Shown: piece by piece, positions 61,901 through 64,000 of the stretch | Layout of the letters: the number at the start of each line of letters is the position of its first letter | Numbering within the stretch: position 1 is the stretch's first letter | Origin: Apteryx mantelli | Lineage: Eukaryota; Chordata; Aves; Apterygiformes; Apterygidae | Length of the DNA stretch: 64,000 bases | Direction of reading: 5' to 3' | Assembly (NCBI RefSeq): GCF_036417845.1 | Contig: NC_089980.1 | Location: 62,804,501 to 62,868,500, forward strand | Notes under the pieces: generated by a model | Told to the model about the DNA's origin: nothing | What the model saw: only the letters and a program-made list of their open reading frames with translations | The model's database searches: none | Translations under genes and position numbers: made by a program

Positions 61901-64000
61901 ACTACTACTAGGGTGCTCAGTCTTCCACTGCACAAAAATGGGGTCAGTCTCTGAAGATGCCATGGAGAAGATTCAAGACACCTTGCTCCAAAAAATGATT
62001 TTTATCTCTAGGAGCTACAGCAGACTTTGAATCAGGAAAGAAGAGCTAGAGCGCTGAAGTTGTCACAGGAGACATTCTAGCCTTTCCTTGGTACCCAGGT
62101 GACAACTGTCTCCACATACTTTGCTTCGTAATCTTTTACTCTGAACAACAAGCAACAGCACTGTTCTACCATTCAGCTCCTCTAACCACAGCTAGAACGT
62201 ATTTTTATTTTGCTCTTACGTGCAGCACCATATGGCACTAAGGATGCGCAGACATTAATATAGTATTTTTGTGTAGAAGCAGATAGAGCAATAGCCTCCC
62301 AATTCTCTCTATGCCGTGTCAGAGATGAAAGATCATAGAAGTTTCCGTCATTGTCCCTGTAAGAAGGACAGTAAAAAATTTAAATGAAAAGACATTTAAA
62401 AGTCTCTTAAATCTAGTAGCTTAAGCATTGTAACTCACAATAAAGTTAAATGTAATAACTCTACAAGCAAAGTACCATGCTGGATAAGAAGCCTACACCA
62501 GGCTCACTGCTTTCCACAAAGCTCAAACTCTCTACAGAGATAAATCACTGCATCAGCCAACCCACAGTAACTGTCCATGCACACACAGCCCACAGCCAAC
62601 GCGAGAGGAATTTCAGCTTGTCATTGAAGCATGCAGTCTTTCAGTGCTTGCCAAGCACAAATGCACAGTTATAGTAGATTTTCTACCCTAAGGTAAAACA
62701 CTTATCACCATGCCACATTCTCCCAGCGAGTTATTAGCTGCATTTGACCCTGCCTATTTAAGCCTTAATGAGCTAATACTTGGTCTTGACAATAGTAGAT
62801 AACCTTTTCCCCAGCATAACCTTGCTTGATGAAAGTTCCAGGCAGACAGCAATAGTTACTATTTAACTAATTCAAACAAGAATGCTAGACACTTGTAACA
62901 AACATTCAAAGTTCAACCACCAATAACCCCACACCCAGTTCACTTTGACACTGTCTTTGAGTATCTTCTAGGGATTAGTGTTTTTCTTCGGTGAAACATT
63001 AGATTTACATTATAAGAGATACTTAAAATATATTAGCATTAACTACTGGGTTAGTGGTAACTGGCTATGTCAAAACAATAGCCAAAGTGGCAGCTTTGCA
63101 CTGAATTGCAATAAGGCTATATTCGTTTCTGTCAACACACAGTCCCAATTTAAATAATAGAAACATGACTTACTTGTAGGAACATTCAGTAGATTTGACA
63201 GGCGGGCAGGCATATTGTGTATGCCATTCAAACATGTATGTGCAGTCTGGAGTTTCTTTCAAAAACACTGGCTGAAAGAAAAAAAAAGTTAAGAAGTTTA
63301 CTTCTTCTCACTTAGACATATGGAAACTACCAAGAAGTCTCAGTCTTGCCCCTAGAAGATCCAGGAACTTGTATACACATATTCTGAGAGATGTACTATG
63401 TCTGACCAACTGAAAGCATGGCTTCTTCCAAAGCTGGGTTTAGTCACATGCACACTTCAAGTAACAGAGCAACCATTAGGAACCACTGCCTCCTCCATGA
63501 AGTCAGGAAGGGAAAGAGCAAAAGTAACCCTACGCATCACTAAAAACAGAAAGAAAAGCACAGGAACAGAGAAAAAGCTATTAAAAATGACAAGTAACTA
63601 GCTTATTTTGTTCTGGCCATGTAATACCTGCTTTCCTGCAGATTCATCCTCCCACCTTGTTTTTACAAGGGGACTGCTCTTATTTCTGTGAGAACATCCC
63701 TTCCCAACATCTAAAATAGCTTTACTAATTGTAGTCATCCCTTAAAGGAATAGCATACCATGGCTTTCCCAGGGCACGGGGAAGGTACCTTCCATAAATA
63801 GGAAATTCAAACTACCATTTGGCGATGATTCTGTTATCTCACAGGAACTTTCCATCTACAGCCTAATCTGTAAATGATTAGGCAGTCCCTGGAGAAAGCT
63901 AGTTCATGTTCTTCATCTCACCCTCCCAAACATTAAAGAAAGGGTGACCCTGGAAGACAGTATGTACAGGAAGTGTGTTCTGAAACTAACCTCTGATGCA
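43604..64000 (-). CDS. IGF2R: IGF2R, cation-independent mannose-6-phosphate receptor, 3' part (exons 28-48)
   Basis: Type I membrane receptor that carries mannose-6-phosphate-tagged hydrolases from the trans-Golgi and cell surface to endosomes. Twenty complete exons plus the last 10 nt of another lie on the minus strand. Their lengths (98, 137, 191, 127, 123, 263, 213, 147, 162, 208, 147, 235, 137, 115, 147, 185, 187, 165, 70, 384 nt) keep one open frame through every junction to a TAA at 43604-43606, about 1,149 codons. In order they encode the end of lumenal repeat 9, repeats 10 to 15 (each ending in a F-x-W-x-T...C motif), a fibronectin type II module in repeat 13, one transmembrane span and a cytosolic tail ending [10 protein letters not shown]. 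The human protein is about 2,490 residues, so the N-terminal half lies beyond 64000. Exon numbers assume 48 exons. I see no break. Introns are 0.4-1.7 kb, short for this gene and bird-like. Confidence 0.97.
44411..44480 (-). CDS. IGF2R: IGF2R exon 47: juxtamembrane tail
   Basis: 70 nt, acceptor ctttttttag, donor gtaatata. Encodes [20 protein letters not shown] followed by YTK. The CC pair is the palmitoylation region known in the human tail. Tyr-Thr-Lys plus the first residue of exon 48 (Ile) makes the YxxΦ adaptor-binding motif (YSKV in human). Confidence 0.94.
45083..45247 (-). CDS. IGF2R: IGF2R exon 46: stalk, transmembrane span, start of tail
   Basis: 165 nt, acceptor cgccattag, donor gtaagaaa. 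After a polar stalk ([17 protein letters not shown]) comes one hydrophobic span, about 20 residues, from [10 protein letters not shown] to LVILLFY, followed by the stop-transfer KKERR. Family position and composition make this the single membrane anchor. Confidence 0.96.
46290..46476 (-). CDS. IGF2R: IGF2R exon 45: end of repeat 15
   Basis: 187 nt, acceptor tctctttgtag, donor gtgagtaa. Encodes [17 protein letters not shown], then [19 protein letters not shown] and the final AVCSL. Glu (HET) and Tyr (CQY) keep the spacing of the mannose-6-phosphate pocket. The Arg position cannot be assigned with certainty by eye. Confidence 0.95.
46998..47182 (-). CDS. IGF2R: IGF2R exon 44: repeat 15
   Basis: 185 nt, acceptor gtctcctcag, donor gtaagtgc. 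Encodes [20 protein letters not shown], then [19 protein letters not shown]. The Gln in ICQVK sits where the M6P-contacting Gln of repeat 3 lies, consistent with the lectin activity reported for repeat 15. Confidence 0.95.
48553..48699 (-). CDS. IGF2R: IGF2R exon 43: end of repeat 14, start of repeat 15
   Basis: 147 nt, acceptor tacttggcag, donor gtaagtaa. Encodes [18 protein letters not shown] closing repeat 14, then [20 protein letters not shown] opening repeat 15. NGT and NFS are sequons. Ends in phase 2. Confidence 0.95.
50370..50484 (-). CDS. IGF2R: IGF2R exon 42: repeat 14
   Basis: 115 nt, acceptor catttcttctag, donor gtgagtaac. Encodes [20 protein letters not shown] and then [19 protein letters not shown]. 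Too short to be obvious as an isolated ORF, but the flanking splice sites and phases (1 in, 2 out) fit exactly. Confidence 0.92.
51312..51448 (-). CDS. IGF2R: IGF2R exon 41: repeat 14
   Basis: 137 nt, acceptor tttctatag, donor gtatagtt. Encodes [20 protein letters not shown], then [20 protein letters not shown] and KLNVT. NVT is a sequon. Phase 2 at the 5' end and phase 1 at the 3' end match the neighbouring exons. Confidence 0.94.
52438..52672 (-). CDS. IGF2R: IGF2R exon 40: end of repeat 13, start of repeat 14
   Basis: 235 nt, acceptor cttccttag, donor gtgagta. Encodes [20 protein letters not shown], then [17 protein letters not shown] closing repeat 13, then the start of repeat 14 ([13 protein letters not shown]). 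Ends in phase 2. Confidence 0.95.
53129..53275 (-). CDS. IGF2R: IGF2R exon 39: fibronectin type II module in repeat 13
   Basis: 147 nt, acceptor ttctttctcag, donor gtaaaaat. Encodes a complete FN2 fold: [17 protein letters not shown], then RPWCATT, ending GKWGFCGN. All four FN2 cysteines and the aromatic core are present. A single FN2 module nested in repeat 13 is diagnostic of this receptor. Phase 1 at both ends makes it a symmetrical, insertable module. Confidence 0.96.
53663..53870 (-). CDS. IGF2R: IGF2R exon 38: repeat 13
   Basis: 208 nt, acceptor gtctgcacag, donor gtgagatc. Encodes [20 protein letters not shown] and on to YTGGDRCPP. The repeat is then interrupted by the fibronectin type II exon. 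The closing G is shared with the next exon's Val codon. Confidence 0.95.
54375..54536 (-). CDS. IGF2R: IGF2R exon 37: end of repeat 12, start of repeat 13
   Basis: 162 nt, acceptor ggtaacag, donor gtaatgc. Encodes [16 protein letters not shown] closing repeat 12, then [20 protein letters not shown] opening repeat 13. N-L-T is a sequon. Both ends are phase 0. Confidence 0.95.
54614..54637. repeat. Small inverted repeat in IGF2R intron 36
   Basis: Perfect 10-bp arms (TAACCTCAGT and ACTGAGGTTA) around the loop TATT. It sits just after a T-rich, near-palindromic stretch. A short hairpin in an intron with no visible function. Confidence 0.6.
55601..55747 (-). CDS. IGF2R: IGF2R exon 36: repeat 12
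   Basis: 147 nt, acceptor gcttgtgtag, donor gtaagata. Encodes [20 protein letters not shown] followed by TYNSTTPC, with an N-S-T glycosylation sequon and a second one at N-Y-T. Ends [12 protein letters not shown] in phase 0. Confidence 0.95.
56199..56490. repeat. Perfect 20-bp tandem repeat (14.5 copies) in IGF2R intron 35
   Basis: The unit CGCGGAATACTACAAGCTAT is repeated 14 times without a single mismatch from 56201 to 56480. A half unit (56481-56490) follows, and the two bases before 56201 also fit the period. Each unit carries one CGCG, so about 30 CpG sites cluster in 290 bp. No copy of the unit is seen elsewhere in the window. The plus strand has no stop codon in any frame across the array. 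Confidence 0.98.
56862..57074 (-). CDS. IGF2R: IGF2R exon 35: repeat 12
   Basis: 213 nt, acceptor ttttatag, donor gtaagtag. Encodes [20 protein letters not shown] and on to [21 protein letters not shown]. It starts and ends in phase 0. Carries the canonical VIDLSPL strand and the CPPGAAVC turn of the repeat family. Confidence 0.96.
58748..59010 (-). CDS. IGF2R: IGF2R exon 34: repeat 11, CD and FG loops
   Basis: 263 nt, acceptor ttacacttcag, donor gtgagaat. Begins [14 protein letters not shown] (CD loop), continues through [12 protein letters not shown] (FG loop), and closes with [16 protein letters not shown]. Compared with human repeat 11 (CFGQTRISVGK), the CD loop is two residues longer and lacks the Phe1567, Gly1568 and Ile1572 contacts. 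The FG loop has Asp where human has Ser1596 and Lys1601. This pattern fits a receptor that does not bind IGF2 strongly, as is established for chicken. Confidence 0.95.
60213..60335 (-). CDS. IGF2R: IGF2R exon 33: repeat 11, AB-loop region
   Basis: 123 nt, acceptor tgcctgcag, donor gtaagcat. Encodes [20 protein letters not shown] and on to [15 protein letters not shown]. Repeat 11 binds IGF2 in therian mammals. The AB loop reads YDSHNRK here where human has AYSEKGL. Loop length is the same, but the Tyr1542 and Gly1546 positions are Asp and Arg. An effect on IGF2 binding is inferred, not shown. Confidence 0.94.
60727..60853 (-). CDS. IGF2R: IGF2R exon 32: end of repeat 10, start of repeat 11
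   Basis: 127 nt, donor gtaagga, acceptor catatttag. Encodes the closing [17 protein letters not shown] of repeat 10, then [14 protein letters not shown]. The latter aligns with the human repeat-11 start (DCQVTNPSTGHLFDL). The single trailing G is completed by exon 33. Confidence 0.94.
61507..61697 (-). CDS. IGF2R: IGF2R exon 31: repeat 10
   Basis: 191 nt, acceptor tctgcatag, donor gtaagtg. Encodes [20 protein letters not shown] and onward through [10 protein letters not shown] to [10 protein letters not shown]. This is the middle of the repeat-10 barrel with its paired cysteines. Ends in phase 0. Confidence 0.95.
62220..62356 (-). CDS. IGF2R: IGF2R exon 30: repeat 10
   Basis: 137 nt, acceptor ttcttacag, donor gtaagagc. 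Encodes [20 protein letters not shown] and onward to [12 protein letters not shown]. The YDLSSL motif is the conserved early strand of these repeats. The last nucleotide C joins GT of the next exon to make an Arg codon. Confidence 0.94.
63174..63271 (-). CDS. IGF2R: IGF2R exon 29: end of repeat 9, start of repeat 10
   Basis: 98 nt between a ctttcag acceptor and a gtaagtc donor. It encodes [18 protein letters not shown] and the closing Cys of repeat 9, then the start of repeat 10. The Glu of KET and the Tyr of CTY have the E-x5-Y spacing of the mannose-6-phosphate pocket (human Glu1354 and Tyr1360 by family knowledge). This suggests the high-affinity lectin site of repeat 9 is kept. The Gln and Arg partners lie outside the window. 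Confidence 0.93.
63991..64000 (-). CDS. IGF2R: IGF2R exon 28, last 10 nt
   Basis: Only the end of the exon is inside the window. It reads ...GCA TCA GAG followed by a gttagt donor and ends in phase 0, which fits the next exon starting with a whole codon (Ala-Ser-Glu, then Pro-Val-Phe). The rest of the gene continues past the window edge. Confidence 0.8.

Larger units (their letters stand above)
43988..63990 (-). other. IGF2R introns 28-47
   Basis: Twenty introns, 387-1,673 bp, make up most of this interval. The longest are intron 34 (57075-58747), intron 42 (48700-50369), intron 43 (47183-48552) and intron 33 (59011-60212). Apart from the 20-bp tandem array in intron 35, a 10-bp-arm inverted repeat in intron 36 and a T/G-rich stretch near 51105-51190 in intron 41, I see no gene, repeat family or RNA gene in them. 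Confidence 0.7.

Overview
The window looks like a vertebrate, most likely avian, nuclear locus. Coding sequence is split into short exons with GT/AG introns of about 0.3-2.4 kb. I recognise no SINE or LINE copies, and the genes belong to the conserved IGF2R - SLC22A organic cation transporter cluster. There is nothing bacterial here: no operons, no CRISPR array, no tRNA or rRNA gene. Species cannot be fixed from the sequence alone.

Layout from right to left, since both living genes are on the minus strand. (1) 64000 to 43604 holds the 3' half of IGF2R, the cation-independent mannose-6-phosphate receptor. It comprises the last 10 nt of one exon and 20 complete exons, and all splice phases close into one frame of about 1,149 residues. 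Counting back from a 48-exon gene these are exons 28-48. They encode the end of lumenal repeat 9, repeats 10-15 (with a fibronectin type II insert in repeat 13), the membrane span and the sorting tail. (2) 43603 to 39654 is the spacer between the two genes. It contains an unexplained splice-acceptor-led 41-codon ORF. (3) 39653 to 25476 is a complete SLC22A organic cation transporter gene, 11 coding exons and 553 codons, closest by eye to OCT2 (SLC22A2). (4) 21800 to 9374 on the plus strand is a decayed, intron-retaining second SLC22A copy. Six exons are recognisable (1, 3, 4, 7, 8 and 11) and an exon 5 relic is possible. The two transporter copies lie tail to tail. (5) Positions 1-9373 hold no gene I can recognise.

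The receptor sorts lysosomal hydrolases carrying mannose-6-phosphate. Lectin-site residues visible in repeats 9 and 15 are kept, but the repeat-11 loops that bind IGF2 in therian mammals carry different residues. The transporter is a polyspecific carrier of organic cations in the plasma membrane. The two genes are neighbours by conserved synteny and do not act in one pathway.

Most notable extras: a perfect 20-bp tandem array (14.5 copies) in an IGF2R intron; a hairpin with perfect 25-bp arms in an intron of the broken transporter; the orientation of the broken copy, which matches the mammalian SLC22A1/SLC22A2 arrangement; and the small candidate exon just downstream of IGF2R.
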